A DNA stretch of 64,000 nt, taken from positions 27,093 to 91,092 of the forward strand of contig NZ_MVHH01000015.1 of NCBI RefSeq assembly GCF_002086515.1, written 5' to 3'. Shown here one piece after another: positions 37,917 through 46,451 of the stretch. The position numbers and the translations under genes were made by a program. Position 1 is the first letter of the stretch, and each line of letters begins with the position of its first letter. Source of the stretch: Mycolicibacter arupensis. Lineage in GTDB: Bacteria > Actinomycetota > Actinomycetes > Mycobacteriales > Mycobacteriaceae. The notes below the pieces were generated by a model. That model was not told where the DNA came from. It worked only from the letters and a program-made list of their open reading frames with translations, and made no database searches.

Positions 37917-37977
37917 CTCGAAACCGACGTTGTGCAGGCGCGTTCCCGCATTGTGTCTGCACAACGTCGGTCTCGAG
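37917..37977. repeat. Long inverted repeat after recR
   Basis: Arms 37917-37937 and 37957-37977 pair at 20 of 21 positions around a 19-base loop. It begins seven bases after the recR stop and follows a T5 run. It resembles other gene-end hairpins in this window and may act as a terminator or RNA 3'-end. Confidence 0.65.
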
Positions 37978-38008
37978 CGATGTCAGTCGGGGTTGGCATC
38001 ATTCCGTC

Positions 38009-38068
38009 ATGGGCGGGGTCTTCATCGGCAGCGAGGCGATCTCTGCAGGCCGGCTGACCCGCCACGCG
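38009..38068 (+). pseudogene. N-terminal remnant of a DUF559-type endonuclease-like gene
   Basis: ATG 38009 encodes MGGVFIGSEAISAGRLTRH. This strongly recalls the N-terminus of a mycobacterial family (GSEAxAAGxxTRHxL, then RRWYRP) that carries a DUF559/Vsr-like C-terminal domain. After about 20 codons the similarity stops and the frame runs into the antisense strand of the reductase gene. No C-terminal part is visible nearby. The family identification is from memory. Confidence 0.45.
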
Positions 38069-38086
38069 GCTGGCGCCCCTGAGTCG

Positions 38087-39259
38087 CTACGCCGGCTGCA
38101 GCACCTCGGCGATGGCCACCCCGGCGCCGATCGCGGCGCGTGCGGTCCGAACCTTCTCCGGGATACCGGCAGCCACCACGGCCACCAGGACACCGTCGCG
38201 CTCGTAGTAGGCCAGGAATCGGCGGCCGTCGTCTTCGGCCAGATGCACGATGTCGCCGGCGCGCGGACGGCCCAGGCACTGAATTTTGACGTCGTATTGG
38301 TCGCTCCAGAAGTACGGCACGCCTGGGCTGGTAGCCGCTTCGCTCTCCAGCATCGCCGCCACCAGGACCTTCGCCTGCTCGGCGACGTTGCTCCAGTGTT
38401 CGACGCGGACCTGGGTCCCGGTCGCGTCGCGCCAGGACGCCACGTCGCCGATTGCCCACACATCCGGGGCGCTGGTGCGGCCGGCCTCGTCGCAGACGAC
38501 GCCGTCGGCCACGTCGATATCGCTGCCGAGCAGCCACTCGGTGGCCGGGCGCGATCCGATGCCGACGACCACGAGGTCGGCATCGATCGCCGAACCGTCG
38601 GACAGGGTCACCGACGCGACGGCCTTGTCGCCGGAGACGGACGCCACCGTCACCCCGGTACGCACGTCGACGTCTTCGTCGCGGTGCAGCCGCGCGATCA
38701 ACGCCCCGGTCTGCTCGCCCAGCACGCCGGCCAGGGGTGCGGCCTGCGGTTCCACCAGCACCACCTGCACGCCCAGGGTTCGCAGACTGGCCGCCACCTC
38801 GCAGCCGATGAAGCCTGCGCCCACCACCACGGCGCGGCGTGCGCTCGCGGCGCGGGTCCGCAGCGCGGTGCAGTCGTCGAGTGAGCGCAGCACGCAGATA
38901 CCGTCCAGGTCGCCGAACGCCGTGATGCGGTTGGGCACCAGGCCGGTGGCGATCACCAGCTGGTCGTAGTCCAGCACCTGTCCGTCGGCCAGCTCCAGGC
39001 TGTGTCCGGACACGTCGACGGCGCGGGCGGGACAGCCGAGGCGCACGGTGATCTGGTTGTCCTCGTAGAAACCGGCCGGCTTGAGGGCGACGCTGGCGAC
39101 TTCCCCCCGCAGCATCTGCTTGGACAGCGGCGGGCGGTCATAGGGCAGGTGATCTTCGGCGCCGACGATCGTGAGTGGGCCGTCAAAGCCGTTGCGGCGG
39201 AGCTGTTCTGCGGTGCGGACCGCCGCCAGCCCCGCCCCGACAATGAGTGTCCCGCTCAC
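38087..39259 (-). CDS. Rubredoxin reductase (FAD/NAD)
   Basis: Passes electrons from NAD(P)H to rubredoxin for AlkB. A 390-residue pyridine nucleotide-disulfide-type flavoprotein lacking a redox disulfide: N-terminal [15 protein letters not shown], a central NAD site in [16 protein letters not shown] and the FAD motif [12 protein letters not shown] 39259 is fixed by a four-base overlap with the rubredoxin stop (GTGA). Ferredoxin reductase is the alternative, but the operon argues for rubredoxin. Confidence 0.88.
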   Translation of the reverse strand: MSGTLIVGAGLAAVRTAEQLRRNGFDGPLTIVGAEDHLPYDRPPLSKQMLRGEVASVALKPAGFYEDNQITVRLGCPARAVDVSGHSLELADGQVLDYDQLVIATGLVPNRITAFGDLDGICVLRSLDDCTALRTRAASARRAVVVGAGFIGCEVAASLRTLGVQVVLVEPQAAPLAGVLGEQTGALIARLHRDEDVDVRTGVTVASVSGDKAVASVTLSDGSAIDADLVVVGIGSRPATEWLLGSDIDVADGVVCDEAGRTSAPDVWAIGDVASWRDATGTQVRVEHWSNVAEQAKVLVAAMLESEAATSPGVPYFWSDQYDVKIQCLGRPRAGDIVHLAEDDGRRFLAYYERDGVLVAVVAAGIPEKVRTARAAIGAGVAIAEVLQPA

Positions 39260-39438
39260 GGCCGGACCACTTCCACCATCTCGAAGTCGGCCTTGGCGGC
39301 GCCGCAGTCCGGGCAGCTCCAGTCCTCGGGAATGTCGGCCCAGCGGGTGCCGGGCTCGATACCGTCCTCGGGCCAGCCCAGCGCCTCGTCGTACTCGAAA
39401 CCGCACTGCAGGCACCGAAACAACTTGTAGTCGCTCAT
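39256..39438 (-). CDS. rubB: Rubredoxin (second copy)
   Basis: A 60-residue Fe(Cys)4 electron carrier with [10 protein letters not shown] and [12 protein letters not shown]; the two CxxCG motifs hold iron. The AlkG2-type pattern ([20 protein letters not shown]) suggests the form competent with alkane hydroxylase. ATG 39438 shares one base with the previous stop (TGATG). Middle of a tight four-gene operon. Confidence 0.92.
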   Translation of the reverse strand: MSDYKLFRCLQCGFEYDEALGWPEDGIEPGTRWADIPEDWSCPDCGAAKADFEMVEVVRP

Positions 39439-39608
39439 CAGTTCGCTCCCGTCGGTTGGAAATCCAGCTTCTCGCGCACCGCACAATCCGGGCAGGCCCA
39501 GTCCTCGGGGATCTGGTGCCAGGGTGTGCCGGCGCCGAACCCCTCCCGGGGCGCCCCGGTGGCCTCGTCGTAGATGTAGCCGCAGCCCGGGCATGCGTAC
39601 CGGGCCAT
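39438..39608 (-). CDS. rubA: Rubredoxin (first copy)
   Basis: A 56-residue rubredoxin with [10 protein letters not shown] and CPDCAVREK; the second motif has Ala where CxxCG normally has Gly. It is directly after alkB, sharing one base between alkB's stop and its own ATG (39608). AlkG1-type rubredoxins of this kind often cannot replace the second copy in electron transfer. Confidence 0.92.
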   Translation of the reverse strand: MARYACPGCGYIYDEATGAPREGFGAGTPWHQIPEDWACPDCAVREKLDFQPTGAN

Positions 39609-40831
39609 CAGGCGGGCACCTGGTAGCGGGCCAGGATCTTCTCCCGGCGGCGTGGCGAGAGGTTGGCGCGGGTGATGTCGCCGTTGTAGTGCTCGAGCAC
39701 CCGGTGGTCCATCAGCTTGCGCCACACCGGAGGGAAGTAGGTGACCCCGATGAGCGCTCCATAGCCGGCCGGCAGGTTCGGCGAGTCATCGAAGCTGCGT
39801 AGGGTCTGGTAGCGCCGCGTGGGGTTGGCGTGGTGGTCGCTGTGCCGCTGCAGGTGGTACAGGAACAGGTTGGTCACCATGTGGTCGGAGTTCCAGCTGT
39901 GCTGCGGCGTGCAGCGCTCGTAGCGGCCGCTGGCCTGCTTCTGGCGCACCAGTCCGTAGTGCTCCAGGTAGTTCACCGACTCCAGCAGCGACGAGCCGTA
40001 GATGGCGTTGATCAGCACGTAGGGCACCAACGCGACCCCGAACACCGCGATCAGCACGCCCCAGAACAGCACCGACATGGCCAGGGCGTTGAGCACGTCG
40101 TTGTCCGCCCAGGTCCGCGGGTTCCACGGGCTCTTACCGGTCCGGCGGATCCGTTGAGCTTCCAGCTCCCACGCCGAGCGGATACCGCCGACGACGCTGC
40201 GCGGCAGGAACTCCCAGAACGTCTCGCCGAAGCGGGCCGACGCCGGGTCCTCCGGGGTGGCCACCCGAACGTGATGGCCGCGGTTGTGCTCGACGTAGAA
40301 GTGCCCGTAGCAGACCTGGGCCAGTGTGATCTTGGCCAGCCACCGCTCCAGCGACTCCCGCTTGTGGCCCAACTCGTGGGCGGTGTTGATGCCGACCCCC
40401 GCCACCGTCGCCACGGTGAGCGCCACGCCGATCTTGCCCAGCCAGCCCAGTGACCCGTCGAACCCGAGCCAGCCCAGATCCGAGGCCGTGAACAGGTAGG
40501 CGCCGAAGATGGCGGTGGCGTACTGGAAGGGGATGTAGGCGTAGGTGGCGTAGCGGTAGTACTTGTCGTTCTCCAGCGCCGCCATCACCTCATCCGGCGG
40601 GTTCTGCCCATCGGCGCCGATCCACAGGTCCAGCGCCGGCAGCAACACGTAGAGCAGGATCGGCCCGATGTACAACGGCACCTGCGCTGCGGTGTGCAGT
40701 CCGGCCAGGTTCAGCGCCCAGACCAGCGGGAGCATGAGAAACAGCATGGTGGGCACCACCAGGCCTAACAGCCACAGGTGTCGCTTCTTGTCCTGCCAGA
40801 CCCTCGGTTCGCTGGCCATCTCGGTGCTCAT
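39608..40831 (-). CDS. alkB: Alkane 1-monooxygenase
   Basis: A di-iron membrane enzyme that hydroxylates the terminal carbon of medium-chain n-alkanes. The three-plus-one histidine motifs are visible: [20 protein letters not shown] and LQRHSDHHA. About six membrane helices; 407 residues. It heads the operon with two rubredoxins and a reductase. The usual downstream TetR regulator (AlkU/AlkX type) is absent; a PucR-type regulator lies 106 bp upstream instead. Confidence 0.95.
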   Translation of the reverse strand: MSTEMASEPRVWQDKKRHLWLLGLVVPTMLFLMLPLVWALNLAGLHTAAQVPLYIGPILLYVLLPALDLWIGADGQNPPDEVMAALENDKYYRYATYAYIPFQYATAIFGAYLFTASDLGWLGFDGSLGWLGKIGVALTVATVAGVGINTAHELGHKRESLERWLAKITLAQVCYGHFYVEHNRGHHVRVATPEDPASARFGETFWEFLPRSVVGGIRSAWELEAQRIRRTGKSPWNPRTWADNDVLNALAMSVLFWGVLIAVFGVALVPYVLINAIYGSSLLESVNYLEHYGLVRQKQASGRYERCTPQHSWNSDHMVTNLFLYHLQRHSDHHANPTRRYQTLRSFDDSPNLPAGYGALIGVTYFPPVWRKLMDHRVLEHYNGDITRANLSPRRREKILARYQVPA

Positions 40832-40937
40832 CGCATTTCAACCTCTCGCCGGTCCACACCACGGTTTTTCCGATGTGCCTGACGTTAGGTAGTTACGCCG
40901 CCTTGCCGCTCGTCCGGCGCGGCTGGAAATCGGACGG

Positions 40938-42206
40938 CTATTCGTCTTGCGAGGACAACACCGCAGCCCCGTACCACTGACACAGCAGCAGTGCGATCTC
41001 CACATCCAGCCGATCTTCGGTGATCGGGCGCCCGCGCCGCTCGCCCGCCCGCTGCACCCGGTACTTGACGGTGTTGACATGGAGGTGGAGCAGCTCGCCG
41101 GCAGCCTTGAAACTCGATCCGGTCCGCAGAAACACGCGCAGCGTCTCGCGGAGTCGGCCGTCGGCTTCGGTGTCGCCGGCCAGTGGGCCCAGGACCTCGG
41201 CGACCCAGGCCCGCGCGGCCGCAATGTTGTCTGATCCGAGTAGGGCCGCTGCGCCGAGCCCGGGGTCGCCGGCGGCACTGACCCGATTGGCGCTTGCGCC
41301 GGATGCCGCCATCAGGGTGTGTGCTGCCAGCGCCTGTTGGTGCGACCGGCGGAAACCCTCGAGCCCGGGCAGCGGGTCGCCGATGGCCACCCAGGGTTCG
41401 CCGTCGGCGTTCTGTGCGAATGTTCGGATCTGTTGCACCACATCGGATCCGGCGCAGGATTGCAGTGGCAGCCAGGCCCATCCGGTGGTGCTGTCGGCGG
41501 GGACGAACAACGGTGATCCCTGCAGTGGAAGCGCCTCCGCCAGGTGCTTGACGAAAGCCTCCGCCGCGGCCAGCCGGTCTACCCCTGTGTCGGGATACCA
41601 GACCACGATCGCGGCATGGGTGCGTCGCAGCGGATAGCGGATCGCGGTCGTCATCGCGTCGACGTCGCGGCCATCGTCGGCGAGAATCTCACGGACCCGC
41701 AACGCGCGCACTGCATTTCGGCTCTCCAGCCAGCGTTCCCGTTCGGCCTGATAGACCGCGGAGACTTGTTGCGACATCTCGTCGATGTAGCCGAACATGA
41801 GCGCCGACATGGCACCGAGCACGCTCAGGCTCAAGTCGGGGTCCAGTGCCGCGGCACGAATCTCGCTCAGCACCAGTTGCAGTGCCACGGAGTGGCCGAG
41901 CCGGTAGCCGCGCACCAGCGCGTTGACCGGCACCCCGCGCTGGGCCAGCCGGCGGGCATGTTCCAGGGCGACCGGCGGTGCCGCGATATCGGCCACCGGA
42001 ATGTTGTGCCGGATCGCCGAGAAATATGTGTCGACGTTCGCCGACACGGTCTCGTGCAGGAGCTGCAGCAGTGACGAATCACTGGTCAGATCCGGCGATT
42101 CCCTGGCGACCATGTCTTCGATCACGCCGATGGTCTCCGGCAGGCGGTCGTAGAGCCGCTGCGAGATTCCGATCGCGGCCTCGGCGACATCGCTCTGATC
42201 GATCAT
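40938..42206 (-). CDS. PucR/CdaR-type transcriptional regulator
   Basis: A 422-residue protein with an N-terminal helical sensor-like domain, a GGDEF-like middle and a C-terminal PucR-type helix-turn-helix (FKAAGELLHLHVNTVKYRVQR). Such regulators usually activate nearby catabolic genes. Being directly upstream of alkB on the same strand, it is a good candidate regulator of the alkane operon (inference). ATG 42206 is chosen because upstream in-frame sequence overlaps gatD. Confidence 0.8.
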   Translation of the reverse strand: MIDQSDVAEAAIGISQRLYDRLPETIGVIEDMVARESPDLTSDSSLLQLLHETVSANVDTYFSAIRHNIPVADIAAPPVALEHARRLAQRGVPVNALVRGYRLGHSVALQLVLSEIRAAALDPDLSLSVLGAMSALMFGYIDEMSQQVSAVYQAERERWLESRNAVRALRVREILADDGRDVDAMTTAIRYPLRRTHAAIVVWYPDTGVDRLAAAEAFVKHLAEALPLQGSPLFVPADSTTGWAWLPLQSCAGSDVVQQIRTFAQNADGEPWVAIGDPLPGLEGFRRSHQQALAAHTLMAASGASANRVSAAGDPGLGAAALLGSDNIAAARAWVAEVLGPLAGDTEADGRLRETLRVFLRTGSSFKAAGELLHLHVNTVKYRVQRAGERRGRPITEDRLDVEIALLLCQWYGAAVLSSQDE

Positions 42207-42219
42207 GGTGTGACCGTAG

Positions 42220-42933
42220 TCAGACTCGGCGAGGTGCGGCGAGCCTTTCGCGGCGCAACAGGTCGACTTCGGGCAGCTCGAGCGGGGCCAGGTCACCGAC
42301 CACCTTCGCCAGCAGCAGGTCGGCCAGTTCCGGGTTGCGGGCCAGGCACGGTCCGTGCAGGTAGGTGGCGACCACGCTGCCCTGCACCGCGCCGTCGAAA
42401 CCGTCGCCCGCCCGGTTTCCCGCACCCTTGGTGACCGCGCTCAGCGGCGCAGCGTCCGGTCCGAGCACGGTGCCGCCGCGGTGGTTCTCGAAACCGGTCA
42501 GCGGTGCCGACAGTCCCGCCAGCAGCGGTGTGGCCACCACCTCGCCGATGGTGCGCGACTCCTGCGGAGAGGTAGTCACATCCAGCAGCCCGACGCCGTC
42601 GACCCGTTCGCCGGCCGAGGTCTCATACCAGTGCCCGAGTACCTGAATGGCCGCGCAGATCGCCAGCACCGGAGCGCCGCGCGCCGCCGCGCGTTGCAGC
42701 CCGGGGTGGGTGATCAGGTGCCGGGTGGCCAGCCGTTGTGCGTAGTCCTCGGCGCCGCCCAGGGTGTAGAGGTCCAGGGAGTCCGGCACCGGGTCGGCCA
42801 GCGTGATCTCGACGATCTCGGCGGCAATGTCGCGCGCCAGCAGCCGTTGGCGCAGCACCACGGCGTTGCCGCCGTCACCATAGGTCCCCATCACGTCGGG
42901 CAGCACCAGCCCGATCCGCACCGGATCAGCCAT
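42220..42933 (-). CDS. gatD: Lipid II isoglutaminyl synthase, glutaminase subunit
   Basis: Releases ammonia from glutamine for MurT, which amidates D-iGlu of lipid II. A class I glutamine amidotransferase of 237 residues; the nucleophile is Cys 93 in LAICAAIQVLG and the catalytic His is 193 in YLHGP. Its start overlaps the murT stop by eight bases, as in other bacteria. Essential in M. tuberculosis (Rv3713) by family knowledge. Confidence 0.9.
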   Translation of the reverse strand: MADPVRIGLVLPDVMGTYGDGGNAVVLRQRLLARDIAAEIVEITLADPVPDSLDLYTLGGAEDYAQRLATRHLITHPGLQRAAARGAPVLAICAAIQVLGHWYETSAGERVDGVGLLDVTTSPQESRTIGEVVATPLLAGLSAPLTGFENHRGGTVLGPDAAPLSAVTKGAGNRAGDGFDGAVQGSVVATYLHGPCLARNPELADLLLAKVVGDLAPLELPEVDLLRRERLAAPRRV

Positions 42934-44152
42934 CACCCAACCTCCGCTGCAACGCCAGGAAGGCGGTGTAGTTGGCGACCACCTCCACCGGCCCGGGCGG
43001 GCAGGATGCGATCGCCGCCAGCGTGTCGTGCACCAGGGTGTGCTGCACCCCGGCGTAGCCCAGCCGCACGGCCAGGTCGGTGCCGCGCTCGCCGGCCGCC
43101 ACCACGGTGGTGTCGTCGAAGTGCTCGAAGCGCACATCCCACAGCCACGACAGGTCTTCGCCGTCGGGCACCTGGCCATTGACGGCGATCACCACCCCGG
43201 CGGCGTGCTTGTCGACCATGGACAGGGCTTCTTGCCAGCCGGCCGGGTTCTTGGCCAGCAGCATCCGCACGGTGTGCTCGCCGACGTGCACGCGGCGGTA
43301 GCGCCCGGCCACCTCGTCGACCGCCGAGACCGCGGCCACCGCGGTGGCCGGATCCGCCCCGAGCGCCACGGCGGCGGCGACGGCTTGGGCGGCATTGCCG
43401 CGGTTGACGGTGCCGGGCAGTGCCAGTCGCATCGGCAGCACCAGCCCGTCGGGTCCGTAGAGCGCGTCGTCGTCGAACCACCACTGGGGGGTGGGACGGC
43501 TGAATTCGCTTCCGGTGGAGCGCCAATGCCCGTCCTGGCGGTCGATCACCTCGCCGCTGCGCGGGCAGCTGACCGAGTCGCCGGCCCACCCGGCTCCGGC
43601 GGCGACCCACACCACGTTGGGGCAGTCGTAGGCCGCCGACGCCATCAGCACGTCGTCGCAGTTGGCGACGACAACGGTCTGGGGATGGCGGGCCAGGCCG
43701 CCCCGCAGGGCGCGCTCGACGGCGTTGATCTCTCCGACCCGGTCCAGCTGGTCCCGGGACAGGTTGAGGAGCACCACCGCGGCCGGGGACACCGCATCGG
43801 CGACGTGCGGTACGTGCATCTCGTCGACCTCGAGCGCCGCCAGCTGTGCGGTTCGGTCGGCGGCCAGGGCCGACACCAGGCCGGCGTCCATGTTGGCGCC
43901 TTCGGAGTTGGTGGCCACCGGCCCCAGGTCGCGCAGCGCCGCGGCGAGCATCCGGGTGGTTGTCGACTTACCGTTGGTGCCGGTGACGATCGCGGTGCGC
44001 CGCCCGGCGGCGAGCTGACGCAGGATCGAGCGATCCAGGTTCATCGCGATCAGGCCGCCGATCATTGCGCCTGCCCCGCGGCCGGTCACCCGCGATGCCC
44101 AGCGGGCACTGGCGCCTGCGGCCAGCGCCAGGCGTCCGCGGGCGGTGATCAT
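42926..44152 (-). CDS. murT: Lipid II isoglutaminyl synthase, Mur ligase subunit
   Basis: A 408-residue Mur ligase-like ATPase that activates D-iGlu in lipid II for amidation with GatD. The P-loop is GTNGKSTTTRML (residues 58-69). MurT usually has a Cys4 zinc ribbon; here only two Cys are visible in that region (DCPNV and SCPRSG), so the zinc site seems incomplete. It overlaps gatD. Divergent from dnaQ, with 86 bp between. Confidence 0.9.
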   Translation of the reverse strand: MITARGRLALAAGASARWASRVTGRGAGAMIGGLIAMNLDRSILRQLAAGRRTAIVTGTNGKSTTTRMLAAALRDLGPVATNSEGANMDAGLVSALAADRTAQLAALEVDEMHVPHVADAVSPAAVVLLNLSRDQLDRVGEINAVERALRGGLARHPQTVVVANCDDVLMASAAYDCPNVVWVAAGAGWAGDSVSCPRSGEVIDRQDGHWRSTGSEFSRPTPQWWFDDDALYGPDGLVLPMRLALPGTVNRGNAAQAVAAAVALGADPATAVAAVSAVDEVAGRYRRVHVGEHTVRMLLAKNPAGWQEALSMVDKHAAGVVIAVNGQVPDGEDLSWLWDVRFEHFDDTTVVAAGERGTDLAVRLGYAGVQHTLVHDTLAAIASCPPGPVEVVANYTAFLALQRRLGDG

Positions 44153-44238
44153 GGCGGTGATTTTAGGGCTGCCACTTGGAGCAGCGACACGGGCGGTGCG
44201 CGCCCGGATCGGTCACCCCGGCATGCCATCCTCGTGAG

Positions 44239-45237
44239 ATGAGTGCGCGGTGGGGCCGCCCGGCCCGTGAAACCGGCGACGGCTGGGTCGTTGTGGACGT
44301 CGAGACATCGGGGTTTCGGCCGGGGCAGGCTCGGGTGCTCAGCGTGGCCGCGCTGGCACTGGACGCCGAGGGCCGCGTGGAGCAGGCGGTGTCGCACCTG
44401 CTCAATCCCGGTACCGACCCGGGGCCCACCCATGTGCATGGGCTCACCGCGGAGATGCTGGTGGGGCAACCGCAGTTCGCCGATGTGGTCGATGAGGTCG
44501 CCGCATTGCTGACCGGGCGCACGCTGGTGGCCCACAACGTGGCGTTCGACTACACGTTTCTGGCGGCCGAGGCCGAGATGGCCGGCGTCGCGCTGCCCGT
44601 CGACTCGGTGATGTGCACGTTGGAGCTCACCCGGCGGCTGGATCTGGGTCTGCCGAACCTGCGGTTGCAGTCCTTGGCGGCGCACTGGGGTGTGGTCCAG
44701 ACCCGGGCGCACGATGCCCTGGACGACGCCCGGGTGCTGGCCGGCGTGCTGGAACCCGCGTTGCAGCGCGCGCGAGAGCGCGACGTGTGGCTGCCGGTAC
44801 GCCCGGTCACCCGGCGGCGCTGGCCCAACGGCCGGATCACCCACGAGGAGCTGCGGCCGCTGAAGTCGTTGGCGTCGCGGATGCCCTGCGCCTACCTCAA
44901 CCCGGGCCGCTACGTGCGGGGACGGCCGTTGGTGCAGGGTATGCGGGTGGCGTTGTCGGCGGAGTGCACCCGCACCCACGAGGAACTCGTGGAGCGGATC
45001 CTGCACGCCGGGCTGGCCTACAGCGATGTCGTCGATACGCACACCTCGCTGGTGATCTGCAACGACGAGCAGCCTGAACAGGGCAAGGGCTACCTGGCGC
45101 AGGAACTCGGTGTGCCGACGGTCTCCGACCGCGACTTCATGGCGTGCGTCGACCGTGTGGGCGGGGTGGTCTCGGGCACCGATATCGAGGAGTTCATCGA
45201 TACCGGGGTGGCCGGCGAGCAGATCTCGCTGTTTTAA
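44239..45237 (+). CDS. dnaQ: DnaQ-type 3'-5' exonuclease with BRCT-like C-terminus
   Basis: A proofreading-type DEDDh exonuclease of 332 residues. Motifs: DVETSGF (Asp 20, Glu 22), HNVAFDY, and RAHDALDDAR with the late His/Asp. After about residue 215 a BRCT-like domain follows (GMRVALSAECTRTHEELVERI and VCNDEQ region). It matches Rv3711c by position. ATG 44239 (GAGATG) puts the first exonuclease motif near the start. Confidence 0.85.
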   Translation: MSARWGRPARETGDGWVVVDVETSGFRPGQARVLSVAALALDAEGRVEQAVSHLLNPGTDPGPTHVHGLTAEMLVGQPQFADVVDEVAALLTGRTLVAHNVAFDYTFLAAEAEMAGVALPVDSVMCTLELTRRLDLGLPNLRLQSLAAHWGVVQTRAHDALDDARVLAGVLEPALQRARERDVWLPVRPVTRRRWPNGRITHEELRPLKSLASRMPCAYLNPGRYVRGRPLVQGMRVALSAECTRTHEELVERILHAGLAYSDVVDTHTSLVICNDEQPEQGKGYLAQELGVPTVSDRDFMACVDRVGGVVSGTDIEEFIDTGVAGEQISLF

Positions 45238-45256
45238 CGCGTCGCCGCGACGCGAA

Positions 45257-45275
45257 ATGTCCCAAATTGGGACAT
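45257..45275. promoter_or_regulatory. Operator palindrome upstream of the hydrolase
   Basis: ATGTCCCAA-A-TTGGGACAT is a perfect nine-base inverted repeat with a single central base, 69 bp before the hydrolase start and 19 bp after the dnaQ stop. It is a good candidate site for the AcoR-type regulator at 46433-48226, though the pairing is inference. Confidence 0.65.
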
Positions 45276-45344
45276 CGGAAGATGAACAGTTGCCCCCATG
45301 CTGTTAACCGTGACGAAACATTTGCGGCACCCGGCAGGGCAGCG

Positions 45345-46451
45345 ATGACCACCGCTGTACGCGACGACCGGACCCCCGCTGACGTGACTCCGCTGGCTGG
45401 GTGGGCCCGCCGGGGTGCGTCGAATCCCGCTCACCGCCGGGACCACACGATGCTGGACGAGGTTGTGGAGAACGGACCCAGCCTTGCCGGTCAGCTGGTC
45501 GGGCTGGCTGCCCGGCTCAGCATTCGGCCCATCCTGGCCGTCGGCGCACAGCTGCCCAACGCGCCGTGGCCATGGGGCCTGTTGGACCACGCTGCCCGGG
45601 TCGTCCCCTCCGCCCCGGGCAGCGTTCGCCGCACGGTTCGGTTGCCACGCTGCACGGCGCGGCTGGTCCGCGCCGCCGGTGTGCGGCCCGCCGACGGCCG
45701 GGGCCGCGTCGTGCTGTATCTGCACGGCGGCGCCTTCTTGACGTGTGGCGTCAACACCCATGACCGGCTGGTCACCACGCTGTCGGAGTATGCCGACAGC
45801 CCGGCGCTGGTCGTGGGCTACCGGATGATCCCCAAGCACTCCGTCGGCGCGGCGATCGACGACTGCTACGACGGCTATCAGTGGCTGCGGAGCCAGGGGT
45901 ATGCGCCCGATCAGATCGTGGTGGCCGGCGATTCCGCCGGAGGCTACCTGGCGCTGGCGCTGGCGGTGCGGCTCCTTGACGAGGCGGAACAGCCCGCCGC
46001 CGTTGTCTGCATGTCGCCGTTGACCCAGATCGCCAAGGCGTCCAGGCGTGAGCACCCGAACAGTGCCACCGATGCGATGTTCCCCGCCAAGGCCTTCGAC
46101 GCGTTGGTCGACCTGATCACCCACGCCGCCCGGCGTCGCGGCGCCGACGGTACGCGCGAGGAGATCTTCGAACCGCTCGACCACATCGAGTCAGGGTTGT
46201 GCCCCACCCTGATCCATGTGTCCGGGTCCGAGGCGATGCTGCAGGACGCCACCCTGGTGGCGCGCAGGCTGGCCGGCGTCGGGGTTCCGGTCCAGCTGCG
46301 GGTGTGGCCCGGTCAGATGCACGTGTTCCAGATCGCCCCGATCGTGCCTGAGGCCCACCGTTCGCTGCGTCAGATCGGTGCCTACATCCGTGAGATGACC
46401 GATTGGACGGCGGTGCCGGAGGGCGTCGACGACTACGTGGTGATCCCGTAG
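45345..46451 (+). CDS. Alpha/beta hydrolase, hormone-sensitive-lipase family
   Basis: A 368-residue carboxylesterase of the Lip family. The oxyanion motif is HGGAF (127-131), the nucleophile Ser 197 in GDSAGG, the base His 326 in GQMHVF, and an acidic residue in VSGSE(296)/D301. It likely hydrolyses short or medium acyl esters. Its 3' end overlaps the convergent regulator by 19 bp. A strong palindrome upstream suggests inducible control. Confidence 0.85.
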   Translation: MTTAVRDDRTPADVTPLAGWARRGASNPAHRRDHTMLDEVVENGPSLAGQLVGLAARLSIRPILAVGAQLPNAPWPWGLLDHAARVVPSAPGSVRRTVRLPRCTARLVRAAGVRPADGRGRVVLYLHGGAFLTCGVNTHDRLVTTLSEYADSPALVVGYRMIPKHSVGAAIDDCYDGYQWLRSQGYAPDQIVVAGDSAGGYLALALAVRLLDEAEQPAAVVCMSPLTQIAKASRREHPNSATDAMFPAKAFDALVDLITHAARRRGADGTREEIFEPLDHIESGLCPTLIHVSGSEAMLQDATLVARRLAGVGVPVQLRVWPGQMHVFQIAPIVPEAHRSLRQIGAYIREMTDWTAVPEGVDDYVVIP

